A stretch of DNA of 64,000 bases from Colimorpha_A sp045543555 (GTDB taxonomy: Bacteria > Bacillota > Clostridia > Oscillospirales > CAG-272). The DNA is taken from the NCBI GenBank assembly GCA_045543555.1, contig JAZQMQ010000009.1, forward strand, positions 62,001 through 126,000. The letters run 5' to 3'. The first letter of the stretch is position 1, and every line of letters begins with the position of its first letter. Made by a program: the position numbers and the translations under genes. Shown in pieces: positions 7,263-16,328 of the stretch. The notes beneath the pieces were generated by a model, which had not been told where the DNA came from, did no database searches, and saw only the letters and a list, made by a program, of their open reading frames with translations.

Positions 7263-8294
7263 ATGATAGATATTTCCTTTTTAACCGACACGATGAGGGA
7301 GCTGATCGAAATTCCCAGCCCCGTCGGGTACTACACCGAGATGCGACCGTATCTTGAAAAGCTGGTTTCGGGCTTGGGATATGAGGTCACTTACGATAAC
7401 CGCGACACCGCATACGTCAAGGTTGAGGGCGAGGATGCTTCAAAGACGGTTTGCGTCAGCGCTCACGCCGACACCCTCGGATTTATGGTGCGCGGTATCA
7501 ATTCCGACGGAACTCTGCGCATCCGCAACCTCGGAGGCATTAATTTTGCCAACGTTGAGGGTGAAAACGTGACCCTTCATACAAGAAACGGCAAGAAATA
7601 TACGGGTATGCTCGTCTGCGCACATCATTCCGCTCACGCTTTTGACGATGCAAAGACTATGGAAAGAAACGAAAACACGGTTTTCGTACTTCTTGACGAG
7701 GACGTAAAAAATCCCGACGAGGTCAAGGCGCTTGGAATCAGAAACGGCGACTACGTTTCGATCGATCCGAGATTTACCATGACCGAAAACGGATACATCA
7801 AGTGCCGTTTCATCGACAACAAGGCGGCAATGGCTTGTTCGCTTGCGGTTTTGAAGCATCTTTCGGAAAACGGCATCAAGCCGAAGTACAACACCTATTT
7901 TACCTTCTCATACTACGAAGAGATCGGCTTCGGCGGAATTTCCGTGCCCGATGAGGTGAGCGAATACGTGGCTGTCGATATCGCAATACTCGGTCCCGAT
8001 TCCGACGGAAGCGAAAAGGCGGTTACCATCTGTGCAAAGGACGCCTCGATGCCTTACGATTATGATCTTACGAACAGACTCATTTCCCACGCCGAAAACG
8101 CAGGCTGTGACTATGCCGTTGACCTTTTCTACCGCTACGGCTCTGACGCGGGTCAGGCGATCAAGGGCGGAAACGATCTTCGTGCCGCTGCCTTCGGTAT
8201 GGGTGTTTACTCCAGCCACGGCGTTGAAAGAGCTCACATTACGGGTATTGAAAATACCGTGAAGCTGATGCTTGAATATATAATGAAAGGATAA
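7263..8294 (+). CDS. M42 family metallo-aminopeptidase (FrvX/glutamyl aminopeptidase-like)
   Basis: 343 residues. Metal and catalytic residues of the M42 clan are all visible: H68 and D70 in AHAD, D185 in FIDNKAA (bridging), E219/E220 in YYEEIGFGG, D239 in VAVDIA, and H319 in YSSHGVERAH. Family members are cytosolic dinuclear (Zn or Co) aminopeptidases that form tetrahedral dodecamers and trim short peptides; some act as endoglucanase-annotated proteins through an old misnomer. Substrate preference cannot be told. The following lipoprotein gene starts 4 nt after the stop, so the two may be cotranscribed. Confidence 0.85.
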   Translation: MIDISFLTDTMRELIEIPSPVGYYTEMRPYLEKLVSGLGYEVTYDNRDTAYVKVEGEDASKTVCVSAHADTLGFMVRGINSDGTLRIRNLGGINFANVEGENVTLHTRNGKKYTGMLVCAHHSAHAFDDAKTMERNENTVFVLLDEDVKNPDEVKALGIRNGDYVSIDPRFTMTENGYIKCRFIDNKAAMACSLAVLKHLSENGIKPKYNTYFTFSYYEEIGFGGISVPDEVSEYVAVDIAILGPDSDGSEKAVTICAKDASMPYDYDLTNRLISHAENAGCDYAVDLFYRYGSDAGQAIKGGNDLRAAAFGMGVYSSHGVERAHITGIENTVKLMLEYIMKG

Positions 8295-8298
8295 AAAT

Positions 8299-9156
8299 AT
8301 GAAAAAGTCAGTTTTATTGATTATTGCTTTGATCATGTGCCTTTCAGCCTTCGGCTGTGCACAGAAAAAGCCGTCGACGCAGACAACGACCGTGCCCGCT
8401 GTAACGACACCTCCCATCGTAACGACGACCCCGGCGGCAACGACCCCGGCGGCAACGATCCCGGCGGCAACGACCCCGGCGACAACGATCGATAAGAAGC
8501 CTGCCGAGCTTCCGGATCCTACCTATCCCAAATGGGTGGCAAACGAGTGCTACGATGTGGTTGCATCCGCAGTTACCACCGTTTTGGTCACCGAGGACGG
8601 CGCAAAGAAAGAGTATCCCGCAAGAATTATGATCCTCAAAAACGAAAGCAAGACACCCGTGATGTATTTCGACGTCATTGCTTCCGACAACACCGTTCTC
8701 TGTTCGGATATTTGGCGCGGTTACTGTCAGATGTATATGAATAACGAGGGGAAGCTTATCGTTTTCAGAATGATCGTCCGCAGCGATGGAAGCGGAGACG
8801 TTGCCGTTGAGTATTACGAGGTGAGTGATCAGAAGATGTCGGGCTACAACGTAATCGAGCTTGATCGCCCCGATATAAACGGAGTTGTCGGTGAGGGACA
8901 CTCACTCTGCTTCTCTATCGGATCTGTTGAAGCTCTTCTTATGTATAGCCAGCTATATAAGACCATTGGCTTCAGGTTAGACGATGCAATCTGTCAAGAA
9001 AAGAATAAGGCGCTGTATATGATAGCCGACTGTTATATCGATCCTGAAAATCCTACCGCGTATTCATACGACGAAAAGGCACCGACTCCCGATTTTGAGG
9101 ATAATACTATAAGGGGTAAGTACGAGCTTGAATATGTATTCGGGCTTTATGAATAA
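8299..9156 (+). CDS. Secreted lipoprotein with Thr/Pro/Ala-rich linker, function unknown
   Basis: 285 residues. A signal peptide (MKKSVLLIIALIMCLSAFGC) ends in a lipobox with C20 as the lipidated cysteine. Residues 22-65 form a low-complexity linker rich in Thr, Ala and Pro, encoded in part by a 15-bp tandem repeat. The remainder (70-285) is a soluble extracytoplasmic domain that I do not recognise. SD AAAGGA overlaps the end of the peptidase gene. A cell-surface role is inferred from the anchor and linker only. Confidence 0.75.
   Translation: MKKSVLLIIALIMCLSAFGCAQKKPSTQTTTVPAVTTPPIVTTTPAATTPAATIPAATTPATTIDKKPAELPDPTYPKWVANECYDVVASAVTTVLVTEDGAKKEYPARIMILKNESKTPVMYFDVIASDNTVLCSDIWRGYCQMYMNNEGKLIVFRMIVRSDGSGDVAVEYYEVSDQKMSGYNVIELDRPDINGVVGEGHSLCFSIGSVEALLMYSQLYKTIGFRLDDAICQEKNKALYMIADCYIDPENPTAYSYDEKAPTPDFEDNTIRGKYELEYVFGLYE
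8431..8490 (+). repeat. 15-bp tandem repeat, four copies, inside the lipoprotein gene
   Basis: Four back-to-back copies of CCGGCGGCAACGACC with one or two changes; encodes a repeating Pro-Ala-Ala-Thr-(Thr/Ile) unit in the linker. Because 15 is a multiple of 3, copy-number change keeps the frame. Confidence 0.9.
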
Positions 9157-9180
9157 AAGGAGATTTTTTCGAAAAATCCC

Positions 9181-9209
9181 TTGAAAAAAAGAGAAAACCG
9201 TCATATAAT
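9181..9209 (+). promoter_or_regulatory. Promoter of azlCD
   Basis: TTGAAA, 17 nt, TATAAT. The predicted start (about 9216) falls inside the left arm of the following hairpin. Confidence 0.6.
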
Positions 9210-9249
9210 ATACCTTGTTCCCGGAAAATCGGGGACAAGGTATTTTTTA
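9210..9249 (+). terminator. Terminator between the lipoprotein gene and azlC
   Basis: ATACCTTGTTCCC / GGGGACAAGGTAT stem followed by TTTTTTAT. Since the azlC promoter would initiate within the left arm, it should stop upstream transcripts but not azlCD transcripts. Confidence 0.75.
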
Positions 9250-9261
9250 TAGGATTTGGAA

Positions 9262-9945
9262 ATGAAAAACACGGTAAAAGAGGCATTTATAGCAACCGTC
9301 CCCGTTCTTTTCGGCTACCTTGCGCTCGGATTTGGGTTTGGGGTGCTGCTCAGCGCGGGCGGGTACGGAATTTTTCACGCGCTAATAATGAGCGTATTTA
9401 TTTACGCGGGAACTGGACAGTATATAGGTGTAGGGCTTCTGACATCGGGAGCTTCTCTGATCACGGTTGCCGTCACGACCTTTATGGTCAACGCAAGACA
9501 CATATTCTACGGCGTTTCGCTGCTCGATAAATACAGGGGAGCCGGACTAAAAAAGATATATATGATATTTGCGCTCACAGACGAGACTTATTCTCTTGCG
9601 GTAAGCGACAATCCGAGAATACCGAAGGGGCACGAGAAGGAATACTATTTCTTGCTCTCGCTTTTTGACCACATTTGGTGGATATGCGGGTGCGTTCTCG
9701 GTGCGGCAGTCGGAACTCTCGTTCAGTTTAATTCCGAGGGCATCGATTTCGTGCTGACCGCACTGTTTGTAACTATCGTCGTCGAGCAGTGGTTAAGCGT
9801 TAAGGACCATATTCCCGCAATTATCGGCGCGGTTTCGTCGATAATTTGTCTGTTTATATTCGGCGCGGATAACTTTCTCATTCCGACTATGCTCGTTATC
9901 GCGCTTCTTCTGAGCTTAAGGAAGGAGGCGGTAAGCAATGAATAA
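9262..9945 (+). CDS. azlC: Branched-chain amino acid exporter, large subunit AzlC
   Basis: 227 residues; hydrophobic throughout with about six to seven membrane segments. It contains the AzlC signature region FIYAGTGQY and VNARHIFYGVSLLDKY. AzlC and AzlD together form a branched-chain amino acid (and azaleucine) export system in the membrane. The ATG at 9262 with AGGA at 9251 is preferred over an in-frame TTG two codons earlier. azlD overlaps its 3' end by 8 nt, implying translational coupling. Confidence 0.9.
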   Translation: MKNTVKEAFIATVPVLFGYLALGFGFGVLLSAGGYGIFHALIMSVFIYAGTGQYIGVGLLTSGASLITVAVTTFMVNARHIFYGVSLLDKYRGAGLKKIYMIFALTDETYSLAVSDNPRIPKGHEKEYYFLLSLFDHIWWICGCVLGAAVGTLVQFNSEGIDFVLTALFVTIVVEQWLSVKDHIPAIIGAVSSIICLFIFGADNFLIPTMLVIALLLSLRKEAVSNE

Positions 9946-10258
9946 GGTCTGTCTTGCAATCGCGGTTATGTCCGTAGTTACCGCATCGACGAGGTTTATA
10001 CCGTTCCTTGTTTTCGGCGGAAAGGGGAAAACACCAAAGCTTATCGATAAGCTTGGACGGTCGCTTCCTTACGCGATAATGGCAATGCTCGTCATCTATT
10101 GCCTTAAAGGAACGAGCTTCACATCGCTTTCGGGATATCTTCCTCAAATAATCTGCTGCGGCATCTCCGCAGGGCTTTATATCTGGAAAAGGAATACCCT
10201 GCTCAGCATAATTACCGCAACAATCACGTACATGATACTCGTTCAAACTGTTTTTTAA
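9938..10258 (+). CDS. azlD: Branched-chain amino acid exporter, small subunit AzlD
   Basis: 106 residues with three to four predicted membrane helices. The segment VTASTRFIPFLVF and the LPYAIMAMLVIYCLK stretch are typical of AzlD. It overlaps azlC (ATGAATAA) and is followed by a shared bidirectional terminator. It works with AzlC in the membrane as the second subunit of the exporter. Confidence 0.9.
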   Translation: MNKVCLAIAVMSVVTASTRFIPFLVFGGKGKTPKLIDKLGRSLPYAIMAMLVIYCLKGTSFTSLSGYLPQIICCGISAGLYIWKRNTLLSIITATITYMILVQTVF

Positions 10259-10262
10259 ACAT

Positions 10263-10296
10263 AAAAGTATCCACCCAAAATCAGGTGGATACTTTT
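10263..10296. terminator. Bidirectional terminator between azlD and polA
   Basis: Perfect stem AAAAGTATCCACC / GGTGGATACTTTT; A and T tracts on both sides let it serve both convergent genes. Confidence 0.85.
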
Positions 10297-10300
10297 CTTT

Positions 10301-12829
10301 TTATTTACATTCAAGCCAATTATCACCGACACCGGTTTCCGCGACCATGGGAACGACAAGATCAACTGCGGCTTCCATTTCTCGTTTCAGAATGGCTTTT
10401 GCCTCCTCGGAGCAGTCCTTGTGTGCCTCGAGGATCAGCTCGTCGTGTACCTGCAATATGAGTCTGGCATCGATTCCGCTTTCCTTCAGAGCCGCATCGA
10501 CCTTTATCATTGCGATCTTGATGATATCAGCCGCCGCGCCTTGAATGGGGCTGTTCATTGCAACTCTCGCGCCAAACGCCTGAAGTGATTTTTTAGGAGA
10601 GGAAATTTCCGGAATATATCTTCTTCTGCCGAAAACGGTGGTAACGAAGCCGTCGCGCTTTGCGTCCTCGATCACGGCGTCGAGATATTCTTTGACATGA
10701 GGATACTTTTCGTAATAGCTCTTAATATAGTTATCCGCTTCGTATTTACTTACACCAATATCAGCGCCAAGAGAAAATCCGCCAATACCGTAAACAATAC
10801 CGAAGTTTACCGCCTTTGCTCTCTTACGAAGCTCGGGGGTAACTGCGGCAAGCGGCACTCCGAACACCTGTGATGCGGTGACCGAATGGATATCCTCTCC
10901 CGAAACGAAGGCGTTTATCATATTCATATCCCCCGAAATTGCAGCAAGAAGACGAAGCTCGATCTGTGAATAGCCGGCATCGATCAGCACGTAATCGGGT
11001 GATGAGGGAATGAAGAACCTGCGAAGCTTACGTCCGAGTGGCGTTCTGATCGGAATGTTCTGAAGATTCGGCTCCGAGGACGAAAGGCGTCCTGTAGCAG
11101 TAACGGTTTGATTAAACGAGGAATGAATTATTCCGTTTTCATCGGCAACCTTCAAAAGTCCCTCTCCGTAGGTGCTTTTCAGCTTTGATACCTGGCGATA
11201 TTCAAGAATCCTGTCGATGATCGCGTGATATGGACGGAGCTTTTCAAGAGTCTCGGCATTTGTGGAAAAGCCTGTCTTGGTTTTCTTCGGCGCGGGGAGC
11301 TTAAGCTCCTCAAAAAGCACCTGGCCGAGCTGCTTGGGAGAATTTATATTAAATTCTCTTCCCGCTTCAAAATATATGCTCTGTGCGAGCTGATCGCAGC
11401 TTTCGCTCAGCTCGTCGGAATATGCCTTAAGGCCTTCAACGTCTATTTTAAAGCCGTGAATCTCCATTTCCGCAAGAATCGGGGCAAGAGGCTCCTCAAT
11501 ACCGTAATAAAGCTGTGTCTGTGAGCTTTCCTTAAGCCTTTCGTTGAGCTCATAGGCAAGATCATGAAGCACTCTCACCTCGCTGTAACCGTCGCAAAGC
11601 ACGGTGGAGAGGTACTTAAGCGACAGTCTTTCAAGGGAATATCCCCCCTCGGTGGTATCACTTACGTATGCGGCGAGAGAAACGTCAAACACCTTGCTTT
11701 TCACCTTGCCTATATTAAGACAGAGCTTTTTCAGATCGTAAACGATTACTGTCCTGTTCTCATCGGCAAAGAATTCCGAAATATCCTTTATGCTTCCGTT
11801 TACGCAATATTCGTTCTTTCCGTCGTATATCTTAACGGCATTTTCATCATACGCTACCGAGCAATACGAAATATCAAGAGACATAAGCTCTTGTACGGTT
11901 ACGGCAATGCCCTCACAACAGTAGCTGTCATTTCCCTTTGTTTCGGAGGTTATCTTTTTCTCCTCGACGTCCTTATCAAGTCCCAGTCGCTTTATCATTG
12001 AAGAAAGCTCAAGCTCTGTGAGCAGGGGCTTCATCTCGGCGCGGATAACGTCCTTTCTTTCAAGGTCTGTCACCGTTATACCGAGAGGAACGTCGGTCTT
12101 TATTCTTGCTAAAAACTGCGAAAGATATGCGTTTTCCTTTCCGTTTTCAAGCTTTGTAAGGGTAGCTCCCTTAATTTCTCCGTCGTGAAGGTGCTCGTAC
12201 AGACCATCAAGAGAACCGTTATCTGAAATAAGCTTAAGAGCGGTCTTCTCACCGATGCCCGCAACTCCCGGAATATTGTCGGAGCTGTCACCCATAAGAG
12301 CCTTAACGTCAGCAAATTGCTCGGGGTCAACGCCGTATTTTTCCTTAAATGCACCTCTGTCAAACACCTTGGTCTCGCCCGTTGAAGCAAGCAGGACGGT
12401 GACGTTATCTCTGATCAGCTGAAGCGAGTCGCGGTCACCTGTTAAAATATAGACCCGAGTATCATCTTCGGGCAAGAAAGCACAGGTGCCAAGAATATCG
12501 TCTGCCTCAAATCCATCGGTCTCAAGTATTTTAAGTCCGAGAAGGCGCATTGCCTCCTTTGCATACGGAAGCTGCTCTGCAAGCTCTTCGGGCATTCCCT
12601 TTCTGTTTGCCTTGTAGCCGTCATAGCTGAGATGACGGAAGGTGGGGGCCTTTCTGTCGAATGCAACGGCAACGTGATCGGGCTTTCTTTCGTCCAGATG
12701 ATGAAGGATTATGTTCATCATTCCGTAAACCGCGTGAGTGTGAAGCCCCGCGGAATTTGTCAGCGGTCTTATGCCGTAAAAGGCGCGGTTTAATATTGAA
12801 TTTCCGTCGATCAGGAGTAGAGTTTTCAT
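10301..12829 (-). CDS. polA: DNA polymerase I, with Gly at the catalytic motif-A aspartate
   Basis: 842 residues. Residues 1-300 are the 5'-3' (flap) exonuclease, with GDSSDNIPGV and the helix-hairpin-helix GIGEKTALKL; 310-480 a degenerate 3'-5' exonuclease domain lacking the DxE motif, usual in Firmicutes; 490-842 the polymerase domain. Motif B (KAVNFGIVYG) and motif C (VHDEL, D796) are intact. Motif A reads LIDAGYSQIELR: the position of the metal-binding aspartate just before YSQIELR (D705 in E. coli) is G619, codon GGC (plus strand 10973-10975). GAC to GGC is one transition, so a sequencing error must be excluded; if real, polymerase activity should be abolished. Last gene of the uvrD-like operon. 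Confidence 0.9.
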   Translation of the reverse strand: MKTLLLIDGNSILNRAFYGIRPLTNSAGLHTHAVYGMMNIILHHLDERKPDHVAVAFDRKAPTFRHLSYDGYKANRKGMPEELAEQLPYAKEAMRLLGLKILETDGFEADDILGTCAFLPEDDTRVYILTGDRDSLQLIRDNVTVLLASTGETKVFDRGAFKEKYGVDPEQFADVKALMGDSSDNIPGVAGIGEKTALKLISDNGSLDGLYEHLHDGEIKGATLTKLENGKENAYLSQFLARIKTDVPLGITVTDLERKDVIRAEMKPLLTELELSSMIKRLGLDKDVEEKKITSETKGNDSYCCEGIAVTVQELMSLDISYCSVAYDENAVKIYDGKNEYCVNGSIKDISEFFADENRTVIVYDLKKLCLNIGKVKSKVFDVSLAAYVSDTTEGGYSLERLSLKYLSTVLCDGYSEVRVLHDLAYELNERLKESSQTQLYYGIEEPLAPILAEMEIHGFKIDVEGLKAYSDELSESCDQLAQSIYFEAGREFNINSPKQLGQVLFEELKLPAPKKTKTGFSTNAETLEKLRPYHAIIDRILEYRQVSKLKSTYGEGLLKVADENGIIHSSFNQTVTATGRLSSSEPNLQNIPIRTPLGRKLRRFFIPSSPDYVLIDAGYSQIELRLLAAISGDMNMINAFVSGEDIHSVTASQVFGVPLAAVTPELRKRAKAVNFGIVYGIGGFSLGADIGVSKYEADNYIKSYYEKYPHVKEYLDAVIEDAKRDGFVTTVFGRRRYIPEISSPKKSLQAFGARVAMNSPIQGAAADIIKIAMIKVDAALKESGIDARLILQVHDELILEAHKDCSEEAKAILKREMEAAVDLVVPMVAETGVGDNWLECK

Positions 12830-12849
12830 TTTTATATCCTTCTGCCGTT

Positions 12850-13776
12850 TTATGCGGCGTATTTTCTGCTTAAAAGGTCAACCAGCCATGCACAAGCAAA
12901 GCCGATAACAATAAATCCGATCTTTATCAGCGGCAGATCGCTAAAGCCTATTTTAAATATGATCGTCGGGATAGTGGTTGCCAAGACCACGCCGAATATG
13001 GTGTGATACATTTGTGACGGGAATTTTTTAAGACAAAAATGTATTGGTCTTGAAAGGACTACAAAGGGGATAAGTATTCCGATGCCCGCGGGGATCACGT
13101 TTTCAAATCCCATCATATCAATTGCCGAGGCAAAGCTGAGCTTACCGCTCAAAAATCCAAGCGCGCCCTCGGTTACGGAAGAAATTACGTTCATTAGCGG
13201 CTCGTAAAGACCGAGGAATGTAAGCGGTGCGGAGCCGCTCATTCCGGGAATGACGACGCCGAGTCCGAGAAACGTTCCGCTTATTCCGAACCAAAGGGGA
13301 TTGGGCGTTATTTTCATTTCGGTTCCGAGCTCAAGGACGAGAAGTGCTGAAAACAGTACAAGGAAGGCAACTGCCATGCAAATAAATGATGAACGCTTCC
13401 TTTTACCGTATTCTCCCGCTTCCTTCCACAAGGACGGAAGCTCACCCAAAATAAGTCCGACAAAAAGCGCTGTTGCAATCTCCTCGTTGCTTCTGAACAT
13501 CAGGGATACTACCTTAGCCAACGCAAGAAATCCCACTGCAATTCCTATAACGACGGGAAGGATGAGTCTGAAATTCTTCTTAAACCCCTTTATCGGATGT
13601 GCAAGAACCTCCATCAGCGGTTCATATAAGCCGAAAACCGCGCAGAGCACTCCTCCGCTGATGCCCGGAATTATCCCGCCGACTCCTACGATGGCGCCTT
13701 GTATCAGACGCACGATCCAAGGTCCCGTTTTTTTTGTTTTCTTTGCGTCCTTTAGTGTTAAATCTTCGTTTTTCAT
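12850..13776 (-). CDS. DUF368 membrane protein (PopT-like undecaprenyl phosphate translocase family)
   Basis: 308 residues with about eight to nine hydrophobic segments and two inverted-repeat signature loops, IIPGISGGVLCAVFGLYEP (near 37) and VIPGMSGSAPLTFLGLYEP (near 177), which mark DUF368. Members called PopT were recently reported to return undecaprenyl phosphate to the cytoplasmic face for cell-wall synthesis; the assignment here rests on family membership. 17 nt after the DUF3783 gene and 20 nt before polA, so part of the same operon. Confidence 0.8.
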   Translation of the reverse strand: MKNEDLTLKDAKKTKKTGPWIVRLIQGAIVGVGGIIPGISGGVLCAVFGLYEPLMEVLAHPIKGFKKNFRLILPVVIGIAVGFLALAKVVSLMFRSNEEIATALFVGLILGELPSLWKEAGEYGKRKRSSFICMAVAFLVLFSALLVLELGTEMKITPNPLWFGISGTFLGLGVVIPGMSGSAPLTFLGLYEPLMNVISSVTEGALGFLSGKLSFASAIDMMGFENVIPAGIGILIPFVVLSRPIHFCLKKFPSQMYHTIFGVVLATTIPTIIFKIGFSDLPLIKIGFIVIGFACAWLVDLLSRKYAA

Positions 13777-13793
13777 AATGCCGCCTTTAAAAT

Positions 13794-14162
13794 TTATTTG
13801 CCTGACATCTCTTTACGCTCACGGCAGAGCTCGTTATAAAGAGTATTCGCGTCCCATACTGCGTTATACGGGGTAAGGACCGCTTTAAGTGATATTTTTA
13901 TTGCTTTTTCCCTCATTGAAGACAGCAGAACGTCGAGCACTGTATCGGGAACGCTTACAAATACCGCCATTGATTCGGGTATTGACACTGTGACCAAGGG
14001 ATTGCTTTCTGCAGACACTCCCGCTGCAACTGCCGCAATAGGCTTGCCAAAATCCACGTACGGCACTTTGATCACCGATATTTTCAGCTTTGATGAAAGG
14101 GTGGCAAGCGCCTTTAAGGTGCCTTCGTCAACATTATAGCAAAGAATTTTTGATTTTTCCAT
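13794..14162 (-). CDS. DUF3783 family protein
   Basis: 122 residues. The pattern ILCYNV at the start, a central alternating alpha/beta region and the C-terminal LKAVLTPYNAVWDANTLYNEL stretch match the DUF3783 family as I remember it (LKAVLTPTNA is its most conserved part). No catalytic residues are recognisable and no function is known. Starts 8 nt after the stop of the helicase gene; cotranscription with helicase and polA could hint at DNA metabolism, but that is only context. Confidence 0.7.
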   Translation of the reverse strand: MEKSKILCYNVDEGTLKALATLSSKLKISVIKVPYVDFGKPIAAVAAGVSAESNPLVTVSIPESMAVFVSVPDTVLDVLLSSMREKAIKISLKAVLTPYNAVWDANTLYNELCRERKEMSGK

Positions 14163-14170
14163 ACCTTCTC

Positions 14171-16309
14171 CTAAATCTCATGTATAAGACCGTTCTCAAT
14201 GCAGGTCCTGAGCTCTAATTTTTTAGGAATTTGAAATCTTGCAAAACGCACGACGATAAATCCCTTGTCCTCTGACACGATAACTCCGTCGCCGAAGGTG
14301 GTATGACGGATCGCTGTTCCAACCGAATAACTTTCCGTTATTGCCTTAAGCTCACTTTCCGAAAGCTTAGGCTTTTCATTTTTCTTTGGGGGAGTATATG
14401 GCTCTATCACGGTCAGCTTCGGGCGCTTTTTTTCGCCGTGCAGGAATATATCCACAAAATCAAAGCCATTAACGGATCTGCCGAATTCATTTTCCCAAGT
14501 TATAAGCTCAAGCTTCTTTTTTGCTCTTGTGGTTCCAACGTAGAAAAGCCTTCGCTCCTCCTCAAGAAGATGTACATCTTCCTCTGTTATCATATTTTTA
14601 CCGTCAGGCAGCTCATCGGAGGGCAATATTCCGTTTTTGCAGTCACAAAGGATAACCCTATCAAATTCCATACCCTTTGCCGAATGGATAGTAGACAGTA
14701 TGATCCCGTGATCGCTTGCTGAGCCTCGCTTTACCGCGCCCTCAAGCTCCGTCAACCTCTTATAGAACGCCTCTCTGCTTCTGTACTTAAAGGAAAGCGC
14801 CAGAAGCACGTTGCGTTTTGTTGAATCCACACCGCGATACTCACAGTATTTGCCATATCCCGTTTCAAAAAATATGGTTTTCATTGCTTCGTAGGTATCG
14901 GATGAAGCTATTTTTATCAGCTCTGATGCAAGCTTTTTGGCTCTGTTTCGCTTGAATTCCTTAATATACGGTGCCGATGCGATATATTCAACTATCGGGA
15001 GAACTCCCTCTCCCACGTTGTACTGAAGTATTTTTTGCAGCTCACTCTTGCTTATGTTCAAATTGAGCTTATAGTATATTTTTGAAAAAAGCTCGGTATT
15101 ATACGGTTCGGTCGCAAACTCCAATATGTTAAGCACGTCAATGACCGCGGTGTGTGTAAAGAAAAGGGCATCCGAGCCCTTTGAACGAAACGGGATCCCT
15201 TTCTCATTGAGCATATCAATGATCGGGAGCATCGAATCGTTGAGACGAAACAGCAAAGCCGCTTCACCTTCTCTGCTTTCTGCACAAACCCTTCTTATGT
15301 AATCCGGCAGAAGTCTCAGATCCGAAAGCTTTACCTTCAACGGAGTCTCCCCGTCCTCGTTATCGGTCCTCATATTCTTACCGATCGCCAAGCGTTCGGT
15401 GTTTGCCTTAATAAATCTATCCGACAATGCAACTATTTTGCCTGTACTTCTGTAGTTTTTTGCTATGTACATAACGGCCGCGCCGGGATGATCATGTTCA
15501 AAATCAAGCAACGCCTTAGGATATGCGGCACGGAAGCCGTATATACTCTGATCCTCGTCCCCGACCATAAAAAGATTGCCGCATTTACCGGACAGCTCCT
15601 TGATTATCATATGTTGGAGCATTGAGGTATCCTGCGCCTCGTCAACGCAGATGTATTTGAAGCGATCGGAATACACCGAGCAAACGTCGGGACAGGTGCG
15701 AAGTATCTTAAGCCCATATACTAACTGATCGTCGTAGTCCATAAGACGATTTTCGAGCTTATATTCCTCATATGCGCGGTAAATGGCAGGAAAATCTCGT
15801 CCCTCGACCATCATTTCCTTGTCGATCTGATCCTTCGTCAGCATATTATTTTTGCTGTACGTTATTGCCGTCATAATGTCTCGAAGCTCATTTTCCGTAG
15901 GATATGATCCCGCATTGCCAATTATTGTGCGAAGTATAGAGGCCTGTTCGCCATCCTTATCCAAAAGGGTAAACGCCTTCCGTCCCCGTATTTTTTCATA
16001 GCGGTTGATAAGCACCGCACAAAATCCGTGGATCGTACGGAATTCAACGTCACAATATCCGAAAAGCTTTTCGTATCTGCTTTTCATCTCCTTTGTTCCG
16101 GCAACCGAATAGGTTATTGCAAGTATAGAATTGGCGCTTATATTGAGGGCCTTGGTCATATACCCAAGCCTCGAGATCATAACTGTGGTTTTTCCGCTTC
16201 CGGGAACGGCAAGAAGCAGGATCATTCCGTCGATCTGCTCACAAGCCTTGCATTGATCGTCGTCGAGGACTATGCCGTATTCTTTTTTGTATTCCTCAAA
16301 GCTCAGCAT
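14171..16309 (-). CDS. UvrD/PcrA-like superfamily 1 DNA helicase
   Basis: 712 residues, the usual length of UvrD/PcrA/Rep. Motifs in order: Walker A AVPGSGKTTV (near 34), Ib/Ic region, Walker B ICVDEAQD (near 225), motif III VGDEDQSIYGFRAA, motif V STIHSAKGMEFD (near 565), motif VI LFYVGTTRAKK. The C terminus (YSVGTAIRHTTFGDGVIV) resembles the Tudor-like tail of PcrA that contacts RNA polymerase. Acts as an ATP-driven 3'-5' helicase/translocase in repair or transcription-replication conflicts. The sequence is divergent (DHPGA instead of the usual region after motif III), so it may be a second UvrD paralogue rather than the housekeeping PcrA. First gene of the operon, SD GGAGG. Confidence 0.85.
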   Translation of the reverse strand: MLSFEEYKKEYGIVLDDDQCKACEQIDGMILLLAVPGSGKTTVMISRLGYMTKALNISANSILAITYSVAGTKEMKSRYEKLFGYCDVEFRTIHGFCAVLINRYEKIRGRKAFTLLDKDGEQASILRTIIGNAGSYPTENELRDIMTAITYSKNNMLTKDQIDKEMMVEGRDFPAIYRAYEEYKLENRLMDYDDQLVYGLKILRTCPDVCSVYSDRFKYICVDEAQDTSMLQHMIIKELSGKCGNLFMVGDEDQSIYGFRAAYPKALLDFEHDHPGAAVMYIAKNYRSTGKIVALSDRFIKANTERLAIGKNMRTDNEDGETPLKVKLSDLRLLPDYIRRVCAESREGEAALLFRLNDSMLPIIDMLNEKGIPFRSKGSDALFFTHTAVIDVLNILEFATEPYNTELFSKIYYKLNLNISKSELQKILQYNVGEGVLPIVEYIASAPYIKEFKRNRAKKLASELIKIASSDTYEAMKTIFFETGYGKYCEYRGVDSTKRNVLLALSFKYRSREAFYKRLTELEGAVKRGSASDHGIILSTIHSAKGMEFDRVILCDCKNGILPSDELPDGKNMITEEDVHLLEEERRLFYVGTTRAKKKLELITWENEFGRSVNGFDFVDIFLHGEKKRPKLTVIEPYTPPKKNEKPKLSESELKAITESYSVGTAIRHTTFGDGVIVSEDKGFIVVRFARFQIPKKLELRTCIENGLIHEI

Positions 16310-16328
16310 ACCGTCCTCCGAATTAACT

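Noticed and set aside
8431..8490. Possible CRISPR-like repeat array
   Set aside because: Units are contiguous 15-mers without spacers and encode an in-frame linker.
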